From Sphingomonas citri (lineage in GTDB: Bacteria; Pseudomonadota; Alphaproteobacteria; Sphingomonadales; Sphingomonadaceae), in NCBI RefSeq assembly GCF_019429485.1, contig NZ_JAHXZN010000004.1:1-64000 (forward strand): a DNA stretch of 64,000 nucleotides. Direction: 5' to 3'. The position numbers and the translations under genes were made by a program. This document shows positions 15,427 through 23,731 of this stretch, piece by piece. Positions within the stretch are counted from its first letter, which is position 1. Every line of letters starts with the position of its first letter. Below the pieces are notes generated by a model, which worked only from the letters and a program-made list of their open reading frames with translations, did no database searches and had not been told where the DNA came from.

Positions 15427-18318
15427 TTAATAGAATAATTTTCGCAACGACAGCCGTACGGTGCGCCCGATCGGGTCGAGATAGCCCGGCTGGAAGCCGA
15501 TCGGCACCTCGCCCGCCTGATCGGTGACTCGCTGGCGCGTGTTGAAGAGGTTGTCGAGCTGCAGGCTCACGCGCGCGCCGCGCATCCAGGGGTGGGCGCG
15601 GACCCAGTCGATCCGGCCGCCCAGGTCGGCGAAGAGGCGCAGGTTGGCGGTGGCGATGCTGCCGAAGTCGAGCGTCTCCGGGGCCGCCGCGGTCCCGCCA
15701 TTGACCCGCGTCGCGCTCTGGTAATTGACCGAGATCCGCGCGCCGAGGCCGTTGTTGGTATAGCCGGCCTGGCCCTCGAGCTCGTGGCGCGGCTGGCCGC
15801 CGGCGCTGCCGATCGCGTCACCATCGAGCAGGTTCAGCACCGGGCCGCTGTCCGCGACCGTGACCCGCTCGGTGAGATGCCAGGTGTGGTACAGCGCGAA
15901 CTGAAGCCGGCCGCCCGCCTGCGCGCCGCCGCCGCGTCCGAACCGCCCGAAGCCGCCCCCACCGGGACCACCGCCGCCGGGCCCGCCGCCAGCTCCCGCT
16001 CCGCCGGGCGCCGCGCCGCTGCCGCCGGGGGGCGGCGCGCCGTCGCCGCCGCGCGCGGCGCTGCCGTCGGGCCGGGTGCGGTCGCCCGCTCCCTCGCGGC
16101 CGCCGCCCTCGCCGCCACGCCGCTCGCCCGGCGGACGCATGCCGGCGAAGGGGTTGGGGCCGGTGCCGGCGCGGAACGCCTCGAGCTCCTTCTGGATCTT
16201 CGACTTGAGCCGGAACGACAGGTTGACGCCGTAGCGCAGCTGCGACGTCTCGCGCCGCGCGAAGTTGATCGGGCGCGTGTCGATGCGCAGCAGGTTGCCC
16301 TCGGCGTCGCGCGTGTAGCGGTCGGGAAAGGCCGCCTCGATCGCCGCGGTGGCGCTGGGGAAGCTGGCGATCGGGTCGTCGGTGGTCTGGCGGGTGTAGT
16401 CGGCGCGGAAGCGGATGTCGCGCGCGCTCCACGGCTTGACGTCGAGCCCGACCTTGAGCGCGTGGCGCTCGTCGCGGACCAGCAGCGGGTTGCCGCCGGT
16501 CACCGTCGTCACCGTCGCGGTGGTGCCGCGGACATAGTCGAACACGCGCACGCCGGGGGTCGACACCACCGGATTGCCGAGCTGCGCCGCGGTCGGCGCC
16601 TCGGCCTGGTCGGTCACCGAGGCGAGCAGCCGCACCGCCTCGATCGGGCGCCAGTTGGCGCCATAGCCATAGGTCCACAAGGTACCGAAATCGGAGACGC
16701 GGTCCGCCGCGACATTGCCGTTGAGCGAGAGGTTGCCGAGGAACGGCAGCACGCCCTCCGCGCGGCTGGCGATCGGCAGGTCGAGGTTGAGCTGGGTCGA
16801 GGCGATGTCGCGCCCGATGTCGGCCGCCACGGGCGTGCCGAAGCGCACCGAGCGGCTCGAGAAGTCGCTGGTCGAGGCGCCGACGCGCAGGCTGGCGTTG
16901 GCGTCGCCCGCGGGCAGCGCGAACAGCGGCCCGCTCGCCAGTGCGTCGAGCCCCGCGCTGGTCGCAGTCGAGCGCGCGCTGTTGTCGGCCGCGCGGCCGA
17001 GCGTGAGCGGCGCATAGGGGTTGGCGAGCGGGTCGAGCGCGTCGAGCCGCGCCTGGAAGGCGGCGGTATCGAACCCGGTCTGGGTCACTGTATCGCTGGT
17101 GTCGCGGTCGACGTTGCCGGTCAGCGACCAGCGCCACCGCCCCTTGTCGCCGTTGAGCGTGCCGCCGAGGTGGAGCTGCGTCGTCTCGACCTGCTGCGTC
17201 AACGGCGCGATCGCGTCCGAGGCGCGGGTCAGCGTCACCGGTACCGCGAAGGGCGAGAAGGGGCTGCCCACCGGCAGCGCCAAATCGAGCTCGGCCAGCC
17301 CGCGCAGCGCCTGGGTGCGGCTGTGATCGACCGTGGCGTTGAGCGTCGCCGCGACGTTGCCGAAGATCGTCGTCGCAAAGGTGCCGTTGGCGGAGAAGGT
17401 GCGCTCCTGCGGCAGCAGGGTGCGATAGGCCGACTGGTCGGTGGTGTTGCGCGTCGCGCTGAACTCGCCGAGCAGCGGCGCGCGCGTGGCGGCGATCGCG
17501 GGGACGCCGAGCGAGGTGGCGCCGCCGAACAGCGGGTCGATCGCGACTCGCCCGCGGGTCGCGACATTGCCCCCGATCGCCGCCGTGTTGGGGGAGGGCA
17601 GGATGTCGCGCTCGGCCTCGGTGAGCGAGTCGGCGCGGTTATATTCGAGGTGGAGGTTGACGCGGCCCTGCTCGCGGATGCGCAGCAGGTCGAGCTCGCC
17701 GCCCGGCGCGTTGCGCCCGCCCTCGGTGGCGAGCCGGTCCTCGATCTCGGCGGTGACCGCTCGGAAGCGGCGGCGCAGCACGAAGTTCACCACGCGCTGG
17801 TCGGCGCGGTAGCCGTATTTGAGCGCGACCTCCTCGGGCAGGATGTCGACCCGCGCGATCGCCTCGGTCGGCAGATCGCGGATCTCCTGGAAGCCCGAGA
17901 TGCGCCGCCCGTTGAGCAGCACCACCGGCGCGCCACCGGCGCCGCGGCCCGAGCGGGTCTGCGGGCTGAGCTCGTTGAGCAGCTCGGTGACCGAGCTGAC
18001 GCCGTAGCTGCGGATATCGGCGGGGGAGAGCTGCTCCTCGGGGGTGATGTCCCCCACCACCGCCCCGCGCTGCGTCCGCGCGCCGGTGACGACGATGTCG
18101 GCGGGCTCGTCCTCGTTCTCGGCGGCGGCGTCGGCGGGGGCAGCGGCGGGGGTGGCCTGGCTCGACTGCGCGGCGGTGGCAGCGCCGGGCGCCGGGGTGG
18201 CGGCGGCGCTGCCGGTCGGCGCGACGGTGCCGGGCAGGTCGCGCTGCGGCGGCTGCTGCGCCGCCGCGGGCGCGGCGATCGGGGCGGCGGACGCCAGCAG
18301 AAGGTAGATCACGCGCAT
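15427..18318 (-). CDS. TonB-dependent outer membrane receptor with Gly-rich insert
   Basis: The 963-residue precursor has a signal peptide (1-22), an Ala/Pro/Glu-rich linker with a DIVVTGAR-type TonB-box region, a plug domain (LNELSPQTRSGRGAGGAPVV and VVLLNGRRISGF) and a large beta-barrel ending in LSLRKLFY with terminal aromatic. Within the barrel, after NPFAGMRP, there is an insert of about 80 residues made mostly of Gly, Pro, Ala and Arg, ending in a GGxGRFGRGGG stretch. Substrate is unknown; no degradative genes adjoin it. Receptors of this kind import siderophores, vitamins or carbohydrates using energy from TonB. Confidence 0.88.
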   Translation of the reverse strand: MRVIYLLLASAAPIAAPAAAQQPPQRDLPGTVAPTGSAAATPAPGAATAAQSSQATPAAAPADAAAENEDEPADIVVTGARTQRGAVVGDITPEEQLSPADIRSYGVSSVTELLNELSPQTRSGRGAGGAPVVLLNGRRISGFQEIRDLPTEAIARVDILPEEVALKYGYRADQRVVNFVLRRRFRAVTAEIEDRLATEGGRNAPGGELDLLRIREQGRVNLHLEYNRADSLTEAERDILPSPNTAAIGGNVATRGRVAIDPLFGGATSLGVPAIAATRAPLLGEFSATRNTTDQSAYRTLLPQERTFSANGTFATTIFGNVAATLNATVDHSRTQALRGLAELDLALPVGSPFSPFAVPVTLTRASDAIAPLTQQVETTQLHLGGTLNGDKGRWRWSLTGNVDRDTSDTVTQTGFDTAAFQARLDALDPLANPYAPLTLGRAADNSARSTATSAGLDALASGPLFALPAGDANASLRVGASTSDFSSRSVRFGTPVAADIGRDIASTQLNLDLPIASRAEGVLPFLGNLSLNGNVAADRVSDFGTLWTYGYGANWRPIEAVRLLASVTDQAEAPTAAQLGNPVVSTPGVRVFDYVRGTTATVTTVTGGNPLLVRDERHALKVGLDVKPWSARDIRFRADYTRQTTDDPIASFPSATAAIEAAFPDRYTRDAEGNLLRIDTRPINFARRETSQLRYGVNLSFRLKSKIQKELEAFRAGTGPNPFAGMRPPGERRGGEGGGREGAGDRTRPDGSAARGGDGAPPPGGSGAAPGGAGAGGGPGGGGPGGGGFGRFGRGGGAQAGGRLQFALYHTWHLTERVTVADSGPVLNLLDGDAIGSAGGQPRHELEGQAGYTNNGLGARISVNYQSATRVNGGTAAAPETLDFGSIATANLRLFADLGGRIDWVRAHPWMRGARVSLQLDNLFNTRQRVTDQAGEVPIGFQPGYLDPIGRTVRLSLRKLFY

Positions 18319-18427
18319 CACTCGCTCCCTGCCGGCGTCATCGGGCCGGACGAGCGCGCTACGGCGGGTTTGTCGCACAATTATGCCGGGGGAGGTTGAT
18401 GTGGGTGTGAGCGCGACGCAGCGGGCT

Positions 18428-18566
18428 GATCCTCTCCTACAGGGTAGATGGCGCGCCGAAGGCGCGACGGAGGGGTTTCGCCGCTGGTGAGTTCGCCGAT
18501 CCTCGTGGGCCGGGTCACCCCTCCGTCAGCCCGGCGGGCTGCCACCTGATCTTACAGGGGAGGATC
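18428..18566. repeat. Dispersed palindromic repeat, family A, copy 1
   Basis: An imperfect inverted repeat of about 139 bases. Its inner arms are ACGGAGGGGT and ACCCCTCCGT, and its outer arms GATCCTCTCCTA and the inverted form near 18552-18566. The loop is about 40 bases. A second copy with the same arms lies at 52961-53096. The pattern is a structured extragenic repeat without coding capacity. Confidence 0.8.
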
Positions 18567-18590
18567 GTATGATCGTCGGTACGACCGATC

Positions 18591-20855
18591 CTAAGCCACG
18601 ATCCGTACCGGCACCGACTTGGCCGCGGGCACATGGCTCTCCTCGGCGTGGTGCGCGAGCGCGATCAGCGGGTTGCACTCGGGATAATAGGCCGCGATGC
18701 AGCCCGGCGGCACGTCATATTCCACCACGATCAGGTCGCCGACGCGGCGCTCGTGATTGTCGCCGGCGTCGCTCGCCAGCGTCACCTTGGCGCCAGCGGT
18801 GAGCCCGGCGCGCGCGATGTCGTCGCGGTTCATCAGCACCACCTGGCGCGTGCCGTTGATGCCGCGGAAGCGGTCCGAATAGCCGTAGATCGTGGTGTTG
18901 AACTGGTCGTTCGAGCGCAGCGTCAGCAAGCGGTAGCGCCCGTCGCTGTCGGTGAAGCCGGTGGCGTTGAGCACCTCGGGCACCAGGAACTCGGCCTTGC
19001 CGCTCTCCGTCTCGAACACGCGCTCGGCCGCCTTGTTGCCCTTCCAGAAGCCGCCTTTCTCCTCGCGCAGCCGCTCGTTGAAGCGCGCGAAGAAGTGCGG
19101 GATCGCCTTGGCGATCTCGTCGCGCACCAGCGCGTAATCACCGACCCAGGCATCCCAGTCGATCGCGGGGTTGGGCGGCAGCAGCGCCTTGGCGATGCCC
19201 GCGACGATCGCGGGTTCGGAGAGGAGGTGCGGGCTCGCCGGGTCGACCTTGCCGAGCGACGGGTGGATCACGCTGGTCGAATCCTCCATCGTCACGCGCT
19301 GCGGGCCGCTCGCCTGGAGGTCGCGCTCGATGCGGCCGAGGCAGGGCAGCAGCCAGGTCTCGCCCGCGGCGGGGATGAGGTGGCTGCGGTTGAGCTTGGT
19401 GGCGATCTGCACCGAGAGATCCAGGTTGGCCCAGCCCTCCTCCAGCAGCTCGGTCTCGGGCGCGGCGCGGACGAAATTGCCGCCGAGCGACACGAACGCC
19501 TTCACCGTGCCGTCGATGACGCCGGCGCAGGCCTCGACCGTGTCGAGCCCCTTCTCGGTCGGCGGGTCGAAGCCGTAGAGCTCCTTGAGCTTCTCCACCG
19601 GCGCCAGCTCGGTCTTCTCGGTGATGCCGACGGTGCGCTGGCCCTGGACGTTGCTGTGCCCGCGCACGGGACAGACCCCGGCCCCGGGCTTCCCGATATT
19701 GCCGCGGAGCAGCAGCAGGTTGACCAGCATGCGCACGTTGTCGACGCCCTTGACGTGCTGGGTCAGCCCCATGCCGTAGATCGCCATCGTCGCCTTGGAG
19801 CGCGCATAGGCCTCCGCCGCCTGCTCGAGCGCGGCGCGGGTCAGCCCCGATTCGCGTTCGATCTCGTCCCAGCCGGTCGCCCGCGCGCGCGCCTCGAAGG
19901 CGGCGTAATCGTGCGTGTGCGCCGCGACGAAGTCGTGGTCGACGTGGCCGTTCTCGATCACCCATTTGGCGATGCCCATCATCGCGGCGAGATCGCCGCC
20001 CGCCTTCACCTGATGGTATTGCGTCGCGATCGGCGTCTCGCTGCGCGTCGCCATCTCGATCGGGTTCTGCGGGTCGGTGAAGCGCTCCAGCCCGCGCTCG
20101 CGCAGGGGATTGAACACGATGATCTGCGCGCCGCGCTTGTGCACCGCGCGCAGCTGGTGGAGCATGCGCGGGCTGTTGGTGGCGACGTTCTGGCCGAAGT
20201 GCAGGATGCAGTCGGTGTGGTCGAAGTCCTCCAGCGTGGTGGTGCCGACCGGCACGCCGATCGCGGCCTTGAGCCCGACCGAGGTCGATTCGTGGCACAT
20301 GTTCGAGCTGTCGGGCAGGTTCTGGTTGCCGTACAGCCGCGCCATCAGCTGGTACATGTACGAGGTCTCGAGGCTGGCGCGGCCCGAGGCGTAGAACACC
20401 ACCGATCGCGGCGCGAGCGACTTGAGCCTGGCCCCGATCGCGGCGAACGCCTCCTCCCACGGCGCGACGACGTAGCGGTCGGTGGCGCGGTCGTATCTCA
20501 TCGGATGGGTCAGCCGCCCCGCTTCCTCGAGGCGATAGTCGCTCCAGCTGCGCAGCTCGGAGAGCGTGTGCGCGCGGAAGAAGTCGGGGGTGACGCGCTG
20601 GCTGGTGATCTCCCAGGCGGTCGCCTTGGCACCGTTCTCGCAGAACTCGGCGGGGTTGGGCGGGTAGGGCTTGGACCAGGCGCAGCTGACGCACATGAAG
20701 CCATCGGGCTTGTTCTGCCGCACCAGCTCGGCGGTGGTGACCGCTACGTTCTTCTCGCGCGGGACGATGTCCGCCAGCGAGCGCATCGAGCCCCAGCCGC
20801 CCGCCGGGCCGTCATAGGGGGTGAAATCGGGGCGATCGTCGTGCTGCTTGGTCAT
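18591..20855 (-). CDS. FdhF/YdeP-type molybdopterin oxidoreductase
   Basis: The 754-residue protein belongs to the YdeP branch of the formate dehydrogenase-like molybdenum enzymes; E. coli YdeP is about the same length. The N-terminus has CVSCAWSKPYP and EFCENGAKA, the cysteine pattern of this branch, which may bind an iron-sulfur cluster. Bis-MGD binding segments include GNQNLPDSSNMCHESTSVGL (about residue 190) and a C-terminal domain with LRSNDQFNTTIYG. The reaction is unknown; formate oxidation is not proven for the branch. fdhD lies seven bases upstream on the same strand and would activate its cofactor. Confidence 0.88.
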   Translation of the reverse strand: MTKQHDDRPDFTPYDGPAGGWGSMRSLADIVPREKNVAVTTAELVRQNKPDGFMCVSCAWSKPYPPNPAEFCENGAKATAWEITSQRVTPDFFRAHTLSELRSWSDYRLEEAGRLTHPMRYDRATDRYVVAPWEEAFAAIGARLKSLAPRSVVFYASGRASLETSYMYQLMARLYGNQNLPDSSNMCHESTSVGLKAAIGVPVGTTTLEDFDHTDCILHFGQNVATNSPRMLHQLRAVHKRGAQIIVFNPLRERGLERFTDPQNPIEMATRSETPIATQYHQVKAGGDLAAMMGIAKWVIENGHVDHDFVAAHTHDYAAFEARARATGWDEIERESGLTRAALEQAAEAYARSKATMAIYGMGLTQHVKGVDNVRMLVNLLLLRGNIGKPGAGVCPVRGHSNVQGQRTVGITEKTELAPVEKLKELYGFDPPTEKGLDTVEACAGVIDGTVKAFVSLGGNFVRAAPETELLEEGWANLDLSVQIATKLNRSHLIPAAGETWLLPCLGRIERDLQASGPQRVTMEDSTSVIHPSLGKVDPASPHLLSEPAIVAGIAKALLPPNPAIDWDAWVGDYALVRDEIAKAIPHFFARFNERLREEKGGFWKGNKAAERVFETESGKAEFLVPEVLNATGFTDSDGRYRLLTLRSNDQFNTTIYGYSDRFRGINGTRQVVLMNRDDIARAGLTAGAKVTLASDAGDNHERRVGDLIVVEYDVPPGCIAAYYPECNPLIALAHHAEESHVPAAKSVPVRIVA

Positions 20856-20862
20856 GCGCGTC

Positions 20863-21633
20863 CTAACGCGTGGGAGCGGAAAAGAGCACCGCGTCCGAGC
20901 GCGCCAACGAGACGAGTGTCAGCCCCGCCGCGGCGGCGCGGTCGAGCGCCAGGGTTGTCGCCGCCGACACCGTCACCAGCGTCGCGCAGCCCGCCAGCGC
21001 GGCCTTCTCGACCAGCTCGTAGGAGCAGCGCGACGACAGCAGAGCGAAGCCGCCGTCCCACGCCAGCCCGCCGCGCGCCATCGCGCCGATCAGCTTGTCG
21101 AAGGCGTTGTGGCGGCCGACGTCCTCGCGCGCGAGCCGGATCGCGCCCGCGGCATCGCACAGCATCGCGGCATGCGCGGCGCCGGTTGCGCGATTGAGCG
21201 GCTGATGGTCGCGCATCACCGCCAGCGCGGCGAAGATCGCGGCGGGCGCGACCGGCGCGCCGGTGACGTGCGGCAGCGCGCGGTGGACCGAGTCGAGATT
21301 GTCCATCCCGCACAGCCCGCACGAGCTGTCGCTGGCGCGGCGACGGACCCGGTCGGCCACCGCGGCGGCGCGCGCGGGCGGCACCGCGAGGCGCGCGATC
21401 ACGCCCTGCGCCGTCTCGACGAGGTCGAGCTCCGCGATCTCGGCCGCGGTCGCGACGATCCGCTCCGAGAGCGCGAAGCCGGTGGCGAAATCGGCGAGAT
21501 CGGAGGGAGTCGCCATCATCACCGCATAGCCGAGGCCGTTGACCTCGATCGCGACGGGGTGCTCGGCGATCACCGCACGGTGGTGCGGGGCGGCGGTGCC
21601 GTCGGCGGCGACGCGGCGGAAGTCACGGTCCAT
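20863..21633 (-). CDS. fdhD: FdhD sulfurtransferase for molybdoenzyme maturation
   Basis: The 256-residue protein shows the FdhD signature SSCGLCG at residues 104-109, with the two cysteines that carry sulfur from IscS to the Mo-bisMGD cofactor, and DVGRHNAFDKLIG further on. It is required for formate dehydrogenase-like enzymes in E. coli. Here it is the first gene of a two-gene operon with the YdeP-like oxidoreductase, seven bases apart, which supports that enzyme as the client. Confidence 0.94.
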   Translation of the reverse strand: MDRDFRRVAADGTAAPHHRAVIAEHPVAIEVNGLGYAVMMATPSDLADFATGFALSERIVATAAEIAELDLVETAQGVIARLAVPPARAAAVADRVRRRASDSSCGLCGMDNLDSVHRALPHVTGAPVAPAAIFAALAVMRDHQPLNRATGAAHAAMLCDAAGAIRLAREDVGRHNAFDKLIGAMARGGLAWDGGFALLSSRCSYELVEKAALAGCATLVTVSAATTLALDRAAAAGLTLVSLARSDAVLFSAPTR

Positions 21634-21844
21634 CAGCGATCCATGCCGCAGCCCTCGGCACGGCGCCAGCGCGCGGACAGTCGCGCTCGGCCGCCGCGCG
21701 ACGTTGACCTAAGTAGTACTGATTCTTCTCGAGTCGCGGCGCTCTTTGTGACGAATGTTGGTGCATCGTGACCAGATGAGCGCACAATGCGGGGCGAGTC
21801 GCAGCGTATCGGGGCAGAGTCTCCTCATTTGGAGGGATCACGCG

Positions 21845-22024
21845 ATGACCACGATGGACGATCTCGATTATTATCGCCGCCGCGCCGAGCAGGAGAGCCA
21901 GGCCGCGCGCCACGCGCGCGACGCGCCGATGCGGCGCCTCCACCTCGACCTCGCCTCGCGCTACGCCGAGCGGATCGCCGAGGCGGAGCTGCGCGCCCCG
22001 AGACCGCGGGTGGGGGTGAACTGA
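21845..22024 (+). CDS. Small hypothetical protein, helical
   Basis: The 59-residue product is highly charged and probably all helical, with YYRRRAEQE and RYAERIAEAEL; no signal peptide or membrane segment. GGAGGGATC lies just before the ATG, a strong ribosome-binding site that fixes the start over an upstream in-frame ATG. Codon use fits the neighbours. I do not know its function. It is divergent from fdhD with about 210 bases between. Confidence 0.7.
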   Translation: MTTMDDLDYYRRRAEQESQAARHARDAPMRRLHLDLASRYAERIAEAELRAPRPRVGVN

Positions 22025-22042
22025 GCGGCGCTCCCTCTCCTG

Positions 22043-22128
22043 CCACCCCGGCGAACGCCGGGGTCCAGGTGGGGGACGTCGGCGGCTTTCACTAAGGCCT
22101 TCCCAACTGGACCCCGGCGTGCGCCGGG
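22043..22128. repeat. Inverted repeat of CCCCGGCG palindromes
   Basis: Two nested palindromes, CCCCGGCG-aa-CGCCGGGG (from 22046) and CCCCGGCG-tg-CGCCGGG (to 22128), are followed or preceded by inverted GTCCAG/CTGGAC. The pair forms a large hairpin between the convergent small-protein and DUF1989 genes. It may end transcription from both sides. Confidence 0.75.
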
Positions 22129-22155
22129 AAGTTCCAAACCTGTGATGCTAGCCGC

Positions 22156-22743
22156 TCACGCCACGCGATAGTGGATCGGCTTGAAGCTGCCGCCGTTCGA
22201 CGCCGGCGCCGAGCAGGCGGTGAGGCCGATGATCAGGTCCATCCGCGCCTCGAGCGTGAGATGGTCGCCGGCGCGGCTGGTGGGCGGCAGCACCTCCAGC
22301 TTCCCGGTCGCCCCGTCGACCGGCACGTTCATGAAGCAGTTGAACGCCACCGGGATCATGTCCTCGGTGACGCCATAGGGCGCGAGCGCCTCGGCGAGGT
22401 TGCCGAAACAGCCACGATGCGGCGGCAGCTCGGGGTAGAAATGGTGGAACGTGTCGTAGGAGCACGGCGTCAGCAGGAAGTCGTGGCGCCCGACGGTGTC
22501 CTCCACGATCGCCAGCATCGGGCGCGAGCGGTTCGAGTAGAGCAGGTGGCCGGCGGTGAGCCGGATCGTCTCGGCATAGTCGAAGGTGCGGCCCGAGGAG
22601 ATCACTTCGCGCACGTCCTCGGCATTGTACGCCAGCAGATCCGCCACCTGTACGCCGCGCGGATCGATCACGGTGAGCCGCTGTCCCGCCAGCAGGCGGA
22701 AGGCGGTGCCGCTGCGCGGTGCGATCTCGATCGTCTCGCTCAT
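22156..22743 (-). CDS. DUF1989 (urea carboxylase-associated) family protein
   Basis: The 195-residue protein has the DUF1989 fold features: GQRLTVIDPRGVQVADLLAY (residues 20-39), RLTAGHLLYSNRSRPML, the cysteine-bearing TPCSYDTFHHF (Cys94), HRGCFGNL (Cys112) and FNCFMNVPVD (Cys136). Cysteines at these places are likely zinc ligands in the family. Known members include urea carboxylase-associated proteins and the carboxyguanidine deiminase subunits CgdA/CgdB. Its ATG overlaps the stop of the haem N-hydroxylase-like gene (ATGA), so the two are surely coexpressed. A role on a guanidino or urea compound is an inference. Confidence 0.88.
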   Translation of the reverse strand: MSETIEIAPRSGTAFRLLAGQRLTVIDPRGVQVADLLAYNAEDVREVISSGRTFDYAETIRLTAGHLLYSNRSRPMLAIVEDTVGRHDFLLTPCSYDTFHHFYPELPPHRGCFGNLAEALAPYGVTEDMIPVAFNCFMNVPVDGATGKLEVLPPTSRAGDHLTLEARMDLIIGLTACSAPASNGGSFKPIHYRVA

Positions 22744-23453
22744 GCGGGGTCGCTTCCGCCGGCATAGTGGAACGGGCAGCGCCACGCGCCGTCGACGACT
22801 CGCCCGCTATACTGGCGCGCCTCGCTCAGCTCGCCGTGGCGCGCCAGCATCGGGTTGCGCGAGCCCGCCACCTTCTCGTCGCGCACCATGATCGCCTCGC
22901 GCATCGACTCGTAGCGGCCGTCGGCGCGCAGCTGCTCGAACTGATCGTGCAGGTTGAACACCAGGGTCGGTCGCGCGAAACGTCGCGCCGGGCGCGAGGC
23001 GTTGGGGTGGAGGCCGACGACGAAGAAGGCCTCGCCGCCAAAGCTCAGCGAGAAATGCGGGCTGTCGGGATCGTGGCTGACGCGACCGTCGTAGGACTGG
23101 CCGCGCCACACGTCCTTGTCGGAGAGCGACTGGATCCGCTCCCACAGCGCTATCTCGAAGGCGGGCTCGTCGAGCCCGTCAGGGCCCTCGAACACCACGG
23201 CGTAGCTGCGGAACAGCGTCGGCTCGGCGCGATAGGCGGCGGCGAAGCGGACCAGCCCGTCGTGGATGCGCAGATCGTCCCACGCGCTGTCGATGCGCGA
23301 GCAGGCGAGCACGTCGAGCGTCCCGCGCGCGAGCGCCGCCTTAGCGCCGACGCATGGGAAGGAACGCTCGGCGACATGGCCGTGAAGGAGGGTCTCGAGC
23401 TCCTCCTGGGCCTGGTGCGTCCAGCGGAACATCGGTGTCTCGGGGGCGGGCAT
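22740..23453 (-). CDS. YqcI/YcgG family protein (GntA/DcsA-type haem N-hydroxylase)
   Basis: The 237-residue protein carries the YqcI/YcgG family hallmarks: SFPCVGAKAAL (residues 31-41), RPTLVFNLHDQFEQLRADGRYESM, NPML.RHGELSEARQYSGR and a C-terminal WRCPFHY. Characterised members DcsA (D-cycloserine) and GntA (guanitoxin) are haem proteins that N-hydroxylate arginine or a guanidino group. Cytosolic, no signal peptide. It is the first gene of a two-gene operon with a DUF1989 protein, overlapping by four bases. Which compound it oxidises is unknown; other genes of the cycloserine or guanitoxin pathways are absent here. Confidence 0.82.
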   Translation of the reverse strand: MPAPETPMFRWTHQAQEELETLLHGHVAERSFPCVGAKAALARGTLDVLACSRIDSAWDDLRIHDGLVRFAAAYRAEPTLFRSYAVVFEGPDGLDEPAFEIALWERIQSLSDKDVWRGQSYDGRVSHDPDSPHFSLSFGGEAFFVVGLHPNASRPARRFARPTLVFNLHDQFEQLRADGRYESMREAIMVRDEKVAGSRNPMLARHGELSEARQYSGRVVDGAWRCPFHYAGGSDPA

Positions 23454-23571
23454 AGGGTCGGGGATACGGGTGGCGGGATTGAATCGTTCCGGTAAATCAA
23501 ACTGATACGGATCAATGCGGGAGGTTTGGCGCTGGCAGCGCTCGATCGCAGGTCAATGCTTCCTCTACCTG

Positions 23572-23668
23572 TCGTCAACCCGGACCGGGTCCGGGATCCA
23601 GACATCCGCGAGCGCAACGCCTGCGGGGCAGGCGGCACAGTGGATCCCGGACCAAGTCCGGGATGACG
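23572..23668. repeat. Inverted repeat with CCGGACC..GGTCCGG arms
   Basis: Left arm CGTCAACCCGGACC...GGGATCCA (23572-23599) and right arm TGGATCCCGGACC...GGGATGACG (23641-23668) are inverted copies about 28 bases long separated by 41 bases; each also contains a palindrome centred on CCGGACC. The type (GTCATCCCGGAC...) is a familiar dispersed element of alphaproteobacterial genomes. It lies in the gap upstream of the N-hydroxylase gene. Confidence 0.8.
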
Positions 23669-23731
23669 CTCAATTAGGTGGCGTAGGTCACCGTGAACCA
23701 GTTGCCTCGCGCCCTCCGCCGCGCGTCTTCC

